17,936 nt of DNA, from NCBI GenBank assembly GCA_050184295.1, contig JBFXAM010000091.1:1-17936 (forward strand). The letters are read 5' to 3'. Position 1 is the stretch's first letter; every line of letters starts with the position of its first letter. This document shows positions 1 through 7,174 of the stretch, in pieces. The position numbers and the translations under genes are program-made. A model generated the notes under the pieces. The model saw only the letters and a program-made list of their open reading frames with translations. It searched no databases and was not told the DNA's origin. Source of the stretch: JBFXAM01 sp050184295 (GTDB lineage: Bacteria > Planctomycetota > Phycisphaerae > UBA1845 > Fen-1342).

Positions 1-991
1 TGGAGAGCGTCAACGTCGGGCCGGTCAGGTCGGTGAGCTCGCCGCCCGCGAAGCGATTAGGTGCCAAACGCGTTGCGAGCGCTTCGTAGCTGAACAGACC
101 GCGGCGCTTGTCGAACACGCAGTCGTCGGTCGCTGCAAACAGAAATCCCAGGCCCTGCACCGAACCCTGCAGTGAATCGTTCAAAATCCGGAGGAGCGCT
201 TCGTAGTTGTTATTGCGCGCGATCCGATTGTTGAGTCGATGCGACAAGACGACCAGCTCATCGATGCACACGAGCAAGCCAGCGTACCCCGCGACACGCA
301 CGAACGCGGACATTAGCTTCAGGTAGTCATAAAGCGAGTCATCGTCGATGATCGACCGCACGCCCAGTTCCTGGCGAGCCTGTGTCTTTGTCGAGAACTC
401 GGCGCGGAGCCAGCGAATCGCGGCTTGTTGAAGCACCTCGTTGTGCTCCACGTATCCGCGGTAGTACTGCTGAAGAACCGTTGCAAAGTCGTAACCGCTG
501 ACGTGCTCCTGAAGCGGCTTACACAGTTCGCTCACCCGCGTCTTCACGTCGTCGTCCGTGCCGCCGCCGGCCTTGGTCTCGTGCGCAAGATCGGCGATCC
601 AGCGTTCCACAAGATTCGCCAGCGCCCCGCCCTCGGGCCGACTGCGCGTTGCGACATTGCGCATCAGCTCGCTGAATAGGCCGCGCGCTTGGCCGCCGGT
701 CCCGTGCAACCGCCGTTCGGTCGTGATGTCGGCTCGCGCGACGACGAACTTCCGTTCCAGGGCAACGGTCTTGACCAAATTGAGGAAGAAGCTCTTGCCA
801 GCGCCGTAGCGCCCCACCACGAAACGCAGCGCGGCGCCGGCTTCCTCGATCCGCCGCAGGTCACCGAGGAGGGCTTCGACTTCGTCCTTTCGGCCAACCT
901 GAACGTGGTGTAGACCGATGCTCGGGACGACGCCCGCGGCGAGCGAGCTTAGGATTGCGGATCGCTCTCGTTCGGTAATCCTGGGTGTCAT
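1..991 (-). CDS. BrxC/BrxD-family (DUF2791) P-loop ATPase, 3' part cut off by window edge
   Basis: This is an open frame starting at the ATG at 991-989 and running off the left edge, with about 330 residues visible. Seen: a Walker A motif GRYGAGKS at residues ~60-67 and a hydrophobic Walker B, LLVCIDE, at ~239-245. A stretch around 249-262 (SHRLNNRIARNNNY) and an Arg-rich RLAPNRF segment near the end are also visible. The GYAGLLVCIDEL context is what I recognise as typical of DUF2791, the ATPase family that includes BrxD of some BREX phage-defence systems. Family members are cytoplasmic ATPases thought to work with a helicase or another effector. The ATG overlaps the stop of the TerB-domain gene as ATGA (991-988), so the two are probably co-translated. 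No BREX methyltransferase or PglZ lies in the window, so calling this BREX would be unjustified. Family confidence is high, function is inferred. Confidence 0.85.
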   Translation of the reverse strand, partial: MTPRITERERSAILSSLAAGVVPSIGLHHVQVGRKDEVEALLGDLRRIEEAGAALRFVVGRYGAGKSFFLNLVKTVALERKFVVARADITTERRLHGTGGQARGLFSELMRNVATRSRPEGGALANLVERWIADLAHETKAGGGTDDDVKTRVSELCKPLQEHVSGYDFATVLQQYYRGYVEHNEVLQQAAIRWLRAEFSTKTQARQELGVRSIIDDDSLYDYLKLMSAFVRVAGYAGLLVCIDELVVLSHRLNNRIARNNNYEALLRILNDSLQGSVQGLGFLFAATDDCVFDKRRGLFSYEALATRLAPNRFAGGELTDLTGPTLTLS

Positions 992-3336
992 GACGCCAAG
1001 CTCTCCAGCAGGACCTTTTCGACGACGATGCAGTCGCCGTCCTCGTAAATCAGCTGGCCTCCGGCGCGCTCAAATGCCCAATCGTTGACCGCTTCGAGTG
1101 CACCTGAGAGCATGTGACCGTGCTGGCGCGCCAACGCTTCGGCTTCGCTGAGTGGCCAGCGCTCTTTGCTTACGAGGACAGAATACAGCGCACGGTAGCG
1201 AACGGGAGGCCCGTCCGCGACGTTGCCCGGAGCAGCGGACGCAGGCTGCGCATGCGAGATCGCTTCGAGGCGGGTAGGCGCGATTGCGGTCTGAGGCGAT
1301 ACCGCCGTACGGTCGGCGTCTAATTGTGGTCCACCCGCCTGCTCGGCCTCCGCTCGCATCGCTTCAGCAAGGAGCATGCTGACCTCGCGGGTTTCTTCCA
1401 TGATGCTCATGATTCGAGCGCGGTCCAGCTTTACGGAGCCTTCTTCAGAGGGAGGCGCTGGAATTCGCTCTCCAGCTGTGCGCGCCAGCCCCGTGACGAC
1501 TGGAACAGGTGCCTCATCCGCGGCAGGCGCAAGCTCGGCGATCGTGGACTCCAGCGAATCCGGAGGGAGATCAAGCGCGCGGTAACAACGGCGCAACGCT
1601 GTCAGTTCGCCTTTGCTGATCACGCCGTCGATGCCGGCGACCGCAACGAGGAGACGCCCCAGGGCAGACCGGCCGTCTGCGTCCATGATGGCCTGAAGCC
1701 GTTTGCCGAGACCAGCCACATCGGAGCCGGTTTTGGTCAGCAGCGCTCGCAGCGCCTCCAAACGTCGCCGCTCATGCTCGTTTAGCTGGAAACCCGCCTC
1801 AATCTGTCCCATCACGCGGGCAAGCTCCTGTTCGTCTACGCGACCGTCCGCTTCGGCGATTTCGACGCCAAGTCGCAGAATGCACGCGGCACCGCCATAG
1901 CGGCGATGATCTGGTTCACCTTCGTACACATGCGGGAACACGGCGACGAGATCGTCCCAGTCATAGTTCCGCCCCGACAATCGGACATCTGGTTCGAGGG
2001 CAAATCCAGCGTGCTGAACAGTATTGGCGACGCTCCGACTCTGCTTCGCGGTGAGTTTCGCGCGTGACTCGATGCCGAGCGTGGTCGCGAACTCCCCGAT
2101 GGGGATGAACGTGTGTCCGGTCTCGTCAGTCCTACTGGTCACAAGCGAGCAAATTGTCGCGGAATGCGGATGGTCTACCCCCGCCCGCAACTCGGCAGGC
2201 ATGGCCTCCCAAGCCTCAGGCGTAAGCGTATCTGGCAGGCCATCCTTCGCGACGCTACTGAGCTTGCGAAGCTCCGCGATGCAGTCGTTCCAGATTTCCG
2301 AAAAGCGCCGGAACTGGCTTTGAAACCCAAGTGGGTTTGCAACACTCGCGGATGCCGGCTGAAGCGCAGCGCTGGCAGGCCGATACATGATCTGTCGATC
2401 GCGCTTGGACGCTCTTAGCAGCATACCTTTGCCGAATTCGGCTTCGACGCGTTGTGCAAAGAGCTTCTCGAACTCGTCGGATACGCGCCGCACCACGACA
2501 CTCCGCTGTGACAACGGAGATTCTTGCGCAAGGACGTATGCCATCCACGGTCGGAGGGGATACTGCCGATTCGCAAACCATGCGAGCGCCGCGGCGAGCG
2601 AATCTTCCGTCCAGCTGTGCGTCGATCGCACCAGCGCTTTGACGTGTTCCGGCTGGAGCCGAGCGCCATGCACTGCGACGAGATACCAAAGGAACGAGGA
2701 GCTGTAGTTCTGAAAGCTCCGGCTACGTGACTGCGATTGCGCGGCATGCATCGAGCGGAGGCGCTGCACCTCGGCAAAGACAAGCTCGTGGTCAACTCCA
2801 TCGGCCAGCGCCCGACGTTCGAGCCCGTAGTAGTACACGAACAAATAGCCGTCGCTCGGCGGCAACGAGCTGCGATCCGTCGCGAGCCACTTCAGGTACA
2901 CGTAGCGCTGCCTGGGCTCCATTTCGGCGTACCACGGCCAGTAAGGCAGCGGCGGCGCATCTCCTGCAGCTTCTATGCGTAGAGCGCGGTCGACCTGTGA
3001 GGGATCAATCGCCCGGCCCTGAGACCCGGGTTGGCCCAGTGATCCGACGTACGTCAGCGGGTTGCGAACCTCGAAACCATGCACGTGAACCGTCTCGCCA
3101 GGCCCGAACCAGCGAAGCGGTTCATGAGGCGTTGCAACGTTCGGTGCTCGCCGAACTTCGGAGACCCTGGTATCGACTCGAGCGGGACGAGAAACTGCTG
3201 GCGCTGCTTGAGTGGAACCAGCGAAGTCGTTTGATTGGCGGCGCGGGCTCACTTCAGTTTTACTTGATCGTCGACTCGCGCCAACCACGACGGCAACGAT
3301 GACGACGATGATTGCAATAGCGACGAACGCGGCCAT
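988..3336 (-). CDS. Membrane-anchored TerB_N / TerB / TerB_C domain protein
   Basis: The predicted protein is 782 aa. The frame is open further upstream (to 3699), but I choose the ATG at 3336. It has a GAGG Shine-Dalgarno-like sequence 9 nt upstream and immediately encodes a hydrophobic helix (residues ~3-20, AAFVAIAIIVVIVAVVVGA), and the longer version would overlap the upstream ATPase gene. Seen: after a low-complexity linker, a TerB_N-like region from ~75 (WFGPGETVHVHGFEV, later PLPYWPWYAEMEPRQRYVYL). A central TerB-like segment with acidic helix pairs lies at ~478-600 (EIAEADGRVDEQEL, AVAGIDGVISKGEL). The TerB_C-like C-terminus spans ~635-782 (HGHMLSGALEAVNDWAFE, IYEDGDCIVVE). TerB domains are predicted metal-binding helical modules linked to tellurite-resistance and phage-defence loci. 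The N-terminal helix suggests a membrane-tethered scaffold for the overlapping BrxD-like ATPase. Domain assignment is firm, role inferred. Confidence 0.85.
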   Translation of the reverse strand: MAAFVAIAIIVVIVAVVVGASRRSSKTEVSPRRQSNDFAGSTQAAPAVSRPARVDTRVSEVRRAPNVATPHEPLRWFGPGETVHVHGFEVRNPLTYVGSLGQPGSQGRAIDPSQVDRALRIEAAGDAPPLPYWPWYAEMEPRQRYVYLKWLATDRSSLPPSDGYLFVYYYGLERRALADGVDHELVFAEVQRLRSMHAAQSQSRSRSFQNYSSSFLWYLVAVHGARLQPEHVKALVRSTHSWTEDSLAAALAWFANRQYPLRPWMAYVLAQESPLSQRSVVVRRVSDEFEKLFAQRVEAEFGKGMLLRASKRDRQIMYRPASAALQPASASVANPLGFQSQFRRFSEIWNDCIAELRKLSSVAKDGLPDTLTPEAWEAMPAELRAGVDHPHSATICSLVTSRTDETGHTFIPIGEFATTLGIESRAKLTAKQSRSVANTVQHAGFALEPDVRLSGRNYDWDDLVAVFPHVYEGEPDHRRYGGAACILRLGVEIAEADGRVDEQELARVMGQIEAGFQLNEHERRRLEALRALLTKTGSDVAGLGKRLQAIMDADGRSALGRLLVAVAGIDGVISKGELTALRRCYRALDLPPDSLESTIAELAPAADEAPVPVVTGLARTAGERIPAPPSEEGSVKLDRARIMSIMEETREVSMLLAEAMRAEAEQAGGPQLDADRTAVSPQTAIAPTRLEAISHAQPASAAPGNVADGPPVRYRALYSVLVSKERWPLSEAEALARQHGHMLSGALEAVNDWAFERAGGQLIYEDGDCIVVEKVLLESLAS

Positions 3337-3436
3337 TGACGCAACCCTCGCCAGGCGACCGTGCGAGCAGATGGAGGTCTCCTGGGCCGACGCACGACGA
3401 CCTAACAGCTGTAGCGGATGCTGATTTTCTGCCTCT

Positions 3437-3465
3437 ATCGTAACCCGCACGGCAGCGCGGGCAAA
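3437..3465 (-). promoter_or_regulatory. Possible sigma70-type promoter for the TerB-domain gene
   Basis: In the 218-bp gap between the ATPase stop (3555) and the TerB start (3336), the minus strand reads TTTGCC (3465-3460), a 17-nt spacer, then TACGAT (3442-3437). The spacing is ideal, but the -35 match is weak. It would give a transcript about 100 nt upstream of the TerB start. No other strong signal was seen in this gap. Confidence 0.3.
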
Positions 3466-3554
3466 GGATGGGGCGATTTGACTGCGACGTCCACCGACCT
3501 CGTCACGGGCTGGGCGGGCGGGAAAACACGCTGCCGTGAAGCTGCCGAACGGCC

Positions 3555-4430
3555 TTATGCGCGGTGGTTCTCGAGCCGCGTCCACATCGCTTTTATGCGG
3601 AAGTACGTGGCCCGAGAGCATCCTGTGAGTGAAGCAAATCGCTCGATACGCGCGTGCTCCGAACGCAGACGCGGCTCTTGTTGGAGCGCGGCGACGCATG
3701 CCAAGCGCGGATTCGGAAACGCCATCTGGAGCAGGCTCGTGCGCCAGTCGGCGAGGCCTGCCCGCCGGAGCTGTGATCCCTTGCAGTAGTGCCGCATCGA
3801 GAGTGCTGGGATCGCGTGCAACACGGTCGCCAGAAACGCATGGACCTCCCGATCATCGAACCACTCTCCCACCCGCCGATGCACCTCTGCATTAGAAGGG
3901 TGAAAATGCAGGATGATGGCGCGATCCTCCAGGGCGCGCACGTTCGGGTTCACCGTGCGCCACTCGTTGGCGATCAGGATCACGTTGCTCTTGGTCGTGA
4001 ACGAGGTTGGAACGTCGGCCGAGTTTTGCGTGAGGTTGGTGAGCCAGGTAATCCGTTTCACGCGCTCGGTATTGCACAGCGGCTTCAGAATCCGCACGCA
4101 ATCGCCGTCCGCATAGAGCTTGTCTAGGTCATCCAGCACGACGGGGCGGTCGCGGAAGTCCCATAGGCCGCGGTACAGGCCGTACGGTTGCACGTGCCCT
4201 TCGACGTGCAGCACGTGCTCTTCCGGCGGGCCATCTGGGCCATCCGCGTTTGGTGATATCCGCAGCGCGCGCCTCACGCTTTCGGTCTTGCCCGTACCGT
4301 GGCGCCCGAGCAGTAGAACCAACCCCAGCTCGCCGGCCGCAAACTTGGCCAGGTACAGCTCCAGCTGCGCGTAGGTCGTGACGGAGATGATTTCGCTCGG
4401 CAATTCAGCCGTTCGGGTTCGTCTGCGCAT
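3555..4430 (-). CDS. AAA-type ATPase with C-terminal helix-turn-helix
   Basis: The protein is 291 aa from the ATG at 4430. An in-frame ATG at 4520 would add 30 residues and has a GATGAG sequence upstream, but those residues read like regulatory DNA, so I prefer 4430. Neither start is decisive. Seen: Walker A GRHGTGKT (residues 42-49), Walker B VVLDDLDKL (97-105), and a sensor-1-like strand NVILIANEW (149-157). An arginine-finger-like ALEDRAIILHF follows (166-176). A C-terminal segment at ~262-281 (ERFASLTGCSRATYFRIKA) looks like a helix-turn-helix, so the ATPase may bind DNA directly. The layout resembles small ATPases that remodel or target DNA complexes. I recognise the family only as uncharacterised ATP-binding proteins. 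It lies between the recombinase/ParB genes and the TerB gene and could serve either. Its own promoter region carries the TGAGACT repeat cluster. Confidence 0.8.
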   Translation of the reverse strand: MRRRTRTAELPSEIISVTTYAQLELYLAKFAAGELGLVLLLGRHGTGKTESVRRALRISPNADGPDGPPEEHVLHVEGHVQPYGLYRGLWDFRDRPVVLDDLDKLYADGDCVRILKPLCNTERVKRITWLTNLTQNSADVPTSFTTKSNVILIANEWRTVNPNVRALEDRAIILHFHPSNAEVHRRVGEWFDDREVHAFLATVLHAIPALSMRHYCKGSQLRRAGLADWRTSLLQMAFPNPRLACVAALQQEPRLRSEHARIERFASLTGCSRATYFRIKAMWTRLENHRA

Positions 4431-4450
4431 CGTGCGTCCAGGGAGCGCAG

Positions 4451-4550
4451 GTTGCAAAGTGTGAGACTTTGAGACTGCGCGATGTAACTCATTGCAACGG
4501 CTGGAGTTGTCACGCCGCATTTAGTCTCATCGGCCCAGATCGCTGAGACT
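4451..4550. repeat. TGAGACT heptamer cluster and GTTGCAA inverted repeat (candidate operator)
   Basis: Directly upstream of the ATPase start are four copies of one heptamer. TGAGACT occurs at 4462-4468 and 4470-4476 as a direct pair 8 bp apart. AGTCTCA (4523-4529) and TGAGACT (4544-4550) form an inverted pair. The direct pair is enclosed by a perfect 7-bp inverted repeat, GTTGCAA (4451-4457) and TTGCAAC (4492-4498). The arrangement suggests binding sites for a regulator or for the ParB-like proteins encoded just upstream. On the minus strand, TTGCAA at 4498-4493 could also act as a -35, but no convincing -10 follows. Confidence 0.5.
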
Positions 4551-4583
4551 GCAGGCGCATGACTCCGCCCATGAAGCCCTCAC

Positions 4584-5408
4584 TCACGGGTTTGCCCGGC
4601 TTCCGGCAGTCTTCAGAATCTCGTCGGAATGCAGTCCGGCAGCGATCAGCGCCTTGCGCCAGTTCCCAAAACGCCGTCGTCCGCCGCTATGCAGCGAGGG
4701 ATTGTCCCGACGGACGGCGACGGCATTTATGGGCATCTGCTCTCGCAGCCGTGCCAAAATGGCGTCGATCACGCCTTCGGGGGTCCAGCGCCGCCCTTGG
4801 CTTGCTGGTTCATGGTCAATCCTGTCGGACACACTCGCGCTTAACGGGGCTGCATCTGTGACGACGAGCGATGGATTAACGCCAGCAGCCAAAAGAGCCG
4901 CTCGCCAGGAGCCAAATACTCGTGCTCCGAAATCCGCCAGCGATCGGGGTCGAACGCTGCGACTGCCGAGTGGCGCATTGTCTAACGCCCGCTCCAGGAT
5001 AGCCTTGATGATCCCATCGCGCGTCCATTGGGGTACGCGTCGCAACTTGCCGGGATCGACGCCCGCTGCGGCAACCGCCTTCGCCCATGATCCGAAATGC
5101 CGTTGTGCGGCTCGGACCAAATAACCGTGCCGGCGTTGCAACTCCGTGGGACCGAGCGGGCGTTCCTTTCGGGAAAGCGCGATGATGGTCGCCAAGACCT
5201 TCTCGGGGGGCCAGCGCTCGGTCAGCTTCGCCCGCGCGGGTGAGATTCCGGCGGCGAGCAGCGCGTTGCGCCAGGATCCGAACATGCGTGTGCCCGCTTG
5301 ATAGAGTCGCGACCCGACGCCTTGCCGGTGACTCGCGGTGAGAGTTTCACCCGCGGATTCACGCGCCAAGATCTCGCGAATGATGCGCTCGCGCGTCCAC
5401 TTCGCCAT
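4584..5408 (-). CDS. Tandem homing-endonuclease-associated repeat (HNH_repeat-like) DNA-binding protein
   Basis: This 274-aa protein is built of four copies of a ~52-residue unit at residues ~4-57, 66-117, 128-177 and 208-259. Each opens with W-(T/P)-x-(E/D)-x-(I/V) plus an isoleucine-rich helix (WTRERIIREIL, WPPEKVLATII, WTRDGIIKAIL, WTPEGVIDAIL). Each closes with FG(S/N)W-x-x-A-(L/V)-x-AAG. This matches the repeat often found beside HNH homing nucleases (Pfam HNH_repeat), thought to read DNA as small helical modules. No HNH, GIY-YIG or LAGLIDADG catalytic motif is visible, so this appears to be a repeat-only DNA binder. The start at 5408 lies 3 nt after the stop of the ParB/RepB-like gene, so it is almost certainly in the same operon. 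It is the last gene of the tightly packed recombinase operon. Function is inferred. Confidence 0.8.
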   Translation of the reverse strand: MAKWTRERIIREILARESAGETLTASHRQGVGSRLYQAGTRMFGSWRNALLAAGISPARAKLTERWPPEKVLATIIALSRKERPLGPTELQRRHGYLVRAAQRHFGSWAKAVAAAGVDPGKLRRVPQWTRDGIIKAILERALDNAPLGSRSVRPRSLADFGARVFGSWRAALLAAGVNPSLVVTDAAPLSASVSDRIDHEPASQGRRWTPEGVIDAILARLREQMPINAVAVRRDNPSLHSGGRRRFGNWRKALIAAGLHSDEILKTAGSRANP

Positions 5409-5411
5409 GCG

Positions 5412-6251
5412 CTAATCTCTCGCGTCCGCGATGATGGCCTCGAATCGCGCGACGATGTCCGGGTAGTGTTGATCGAGGTGCGCGCGGACCGAACTGTTCG
5501 TCAGCAAGCCGCGCGCGTAAATGGCGAGCCGGAGCAGGTCGATCGTGTACTGCTTGTACAGCCGGGAATAGAAGTCGTGCTTCTGCTCCGCGTCGGCCAG
5601 CTTCTTCAGCAAGTCGCTCTTTCGCTCGGCCGACTTGTTCCACGGATTGTGCTTGCGGCCGCGACGGGTCTCGCGTTGAGGGGGCGCCGTTTTGAGGATC
5701 AAGCTGCGGGCGAAGGCGATGCTGTAGTCCTTGTAGCTCTTCATCGCGGTCACGATTTCCTGCTGCCGGGCGGGCTTGACGTGCGTCAGTTCCACCGCAC
5801 ACGTGCGCGTGATCGCGCCTTGGTCGAACGCGGTTGCCGCGTCGGGATGCAGTTGTTTCAGCAGCGTTCTCTTCATTCGGTGCGCGATCCCGGCGATTCC
5901 AAGAGTCGCGGCGATTGTCTGCTCATCCAGCTCCTCGAGGGATTTCTCAATCATCCGATTCTCTTGCACCGGTGAGACTCGGTTGACCATGCGGTTGCCG
6001 GTGAAGGCCTCGCGTCGCTCTCCGATGATGCAGGGAACGATCTCGACGCCGAGTTCCACCAAGGCGCGGTAGCGCACGGCACCGTCGGTGATGACGAAGC
6101 CCTCACCGTCAGGAAACACGACCAACGGCTCGATCAGTCCGATGGCCTTAACGCTGGCTCGAATCCGCTCGTACTCACGCTGGCTCACGCGACGCTCGCG
6201 CAGCGGCCGGAGCTTCGTGATGGGGATGTCGCACGCCTCTGATCCGTCCAT
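5412..6251 (-). CDS. ParB-like protein with RepB-type C-terminal domain
   Basis: The protein is 279 aa. The frame opens with an ATG at 6281, but a near-perfect AGGAGG (6263-6258) sits 6 nt before the ATG at 6251, so that start is chosen. Seen: an N-terminal ParB/sulfiredoxin-like fold at residues ~6-80 (IPITKLRPLRERRVSQREYERIRASV, then GLIEPLVVFPDG, then the box FVITDGAVRYRALVELG). A helical part follows (LDEQTIAATLGI, RMKRTLLKQLHPDAATAF, VKPARQQEIVTAMKSYKDYSIAFARSL), which I recognise as the RepB plasmid-partition C-terminal family. ParB proteins load on centromere-like sites with CTP. The usual GERR box is altered here to GAVRYR, so nucleotide handling may differ. A ParA-type ATPase is absent, making classical plasmid partition unlikely. 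It follows the other ParB gene closely and is followed after 3 nt by the repeat protein. Confidence 0.85.
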   Translation of the reverse strand: MDGSEACDIPITKLRPLRERRVSQREYERIRASVKAIGLIEPLVVFPDGEGFVITDGAVRYRALVELGVEIVPCIIGERREAFTGNRMVNRVSPVQENRMIEKSLEELDEQTIAATLGIAGIAHRMKRTLLKQLHPDAATAFDQGAITRTCAVELTHVKPARQQEIVTAMKSYKDYSIAFARSLILKTAPPQRETRRGRKHNPWNKSAERKSDLLKKLADAEQKHDFYSRLYKQYTIDLLRLAIYARGLLTNSSVRAHLDQHYPDIVARFEAIIADARD

Positions 6252-6257
6252 AGCGAT

Positions 6258-6263
6258 CCTCCT
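6258..6263 (-). promoter_or_regulatory. Strong Shine-Dalgarno that fixes the RepB-type gene start
   Basis: AGGAGG reads on the minus strand at 6263-6258, 6 nt before the ATG at 6251. It is the best ribosome-binding site seen in this operon, and it makes the upstream in-frame ATGs (6281 and 6275) unlikely starts. Confidence 0.75.
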
Positions 6264-6280
6264 CGTCCCGGGCATGCCCA

Positions 6281-7174
6281 TTACTGGGCAATCGCTCCGT
6301 TGTAGGTGCCGGCCAGTTCCGGGCGCTCACTCAGGCCCTCGGCGCGCAGCAGTTCCAGCAGCGCCGCGTCCTTCCATAGCTTGGTGAGGCCATCGAGCAG
6401 CGCGAACAGGCGCGTCTCCTTGTCCTGCGCTTCGCGCACGTAGGAGTCCTTCACCTGCGTGGCATTTGTGATGTCGTTCGTGAGCGTCGCGACCGTGTAC
6501 ACGGCGGCTCCGTCCTGTCCATCTTTGCGCTTGCGCTCGTCCATTCGGGCGCTGATGATCTGGCGCGCCCGCGCGAAGTTCTGGCAGTTCACGATGCCGC
6601 GATCGAACGCATCCATCAGCACGTTCTGGATCGCCGCGTCCTCGCTGCTCGCCACGAGGACCGCGAACGACATCGAAAACACTTCTTGCTCGACGCCCAG
6701 GATCAGGCGCTCCTCGCCCTTCTCGACCAGTTGGATGTACTGACGGATGTACTCGACGCTTCGGCAAGCCACCTGCGCGATGTGGTCGAACGTCCAGCCC
6801 TCGTCGTGCAGGTGCTTCAGCTCGCGCGCGAACTCCATTGTCCCGGGACGGCTGCGGGCGAGATTCTCGACCAACGATTCGAGATATGCCTGTTTGCGCG
6901 TGCAGGTCACGACCTCGGCACGGATGTGGGTTCGGCCGAGCCGCTTGTGGGCGATCAGTCGTCCCTCGCCGCAGATCAGCTCAAAACAGCCGGTTTTCGC
7001 GAGGAACTTATCGTTGACCCGGATGTCCTTGAGCTGGCCGTTCGCTTCAATGCTCTGGACGTTCAGCGCGAATTGTTTCTCGTCGCGGTTCCGTGAGTTG
7101 ATTACCTTGATCTTGTCGATCGGGATCATCTCGCGACGTCGGTCCTTCATCAGCAGAATCGGTGCCGTGTCCAT
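6281..7174 (-). CDS. ParB N-terminal domain protein
   Basis: The protein is 297 aa from the ATG at 7174. That ATG shares one base with the recombinase stop (TGATG), and an adjacent GTG at 7177 would overlap by 4 nt, so either start implies translational coupling. Seen: a ParB-like N-terminal domain at ~16-100 with MIPIDKIKVINSRNRDEK, the box GEGRLIAHKRLG (a GxxR variant of ParB GERR), and ENLARSRPGTMEFARELKHL, which corresponds to the NExxR-like third box. A helix-turn-helix-like region follows (WTFDHIAQVACRSVEYIRQYIQLV). The rest is helical, with a basic RMDERKRKDGQ patch. It is presumably a DNA-binding clamp or specificity factor. Pairing with a second ParB/RepB-like protein directly behind a serine recombinase is a layout I recall from other bacterial islands. 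A role as recombination accessory factors or element silencers is inference. Confidence 0.85.
   Translation of the reverse strand: MDTAPILLMKDRRREMIPIDKIKVINSRNRDEKQFALNVQSIEANGQLKDIRVNDKFLAKTGCFELICGEGRLIAHKRLGRTHIRAEVVTCTRKQAYLESLVENLARSRPGTMEFARELKHLHDEGWTFDHIAQVACRSVEYIRQYIQLVEKGEERLILGVEQEVFSMSFAVLVASSEDAAIQNVLMDAFDRGIVNCQNFARARQIISARMDERKRKDGQDGAAVYTVATLTNDITNATQVKDSYVREAQDKETRLFALLDGLTKLWKDAALLELLRAEGLSERPELAGTYNGAIAQ

Noticed and set aside
1..991. BREX system call
   Set aside because: Only the DUF2791 ATPase is shared. No PglX, PglZ, BrxL or BrxA/B gene is visible, so the label is not supported.
3337..3699. Longer N-terminus for the TerB-domain protein
   Set aside because: It would overlap the upstream ATPase gene by about 145 bp, and the ATG at 3336 has a ribosome site and begins a membrane helix.
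5412..7174. Classical ParAB plasmid partition locus
   Set aside because: There are two ParB-like genes but no ParA ATPase of the deviant Walker type and no replication initiator in the window.
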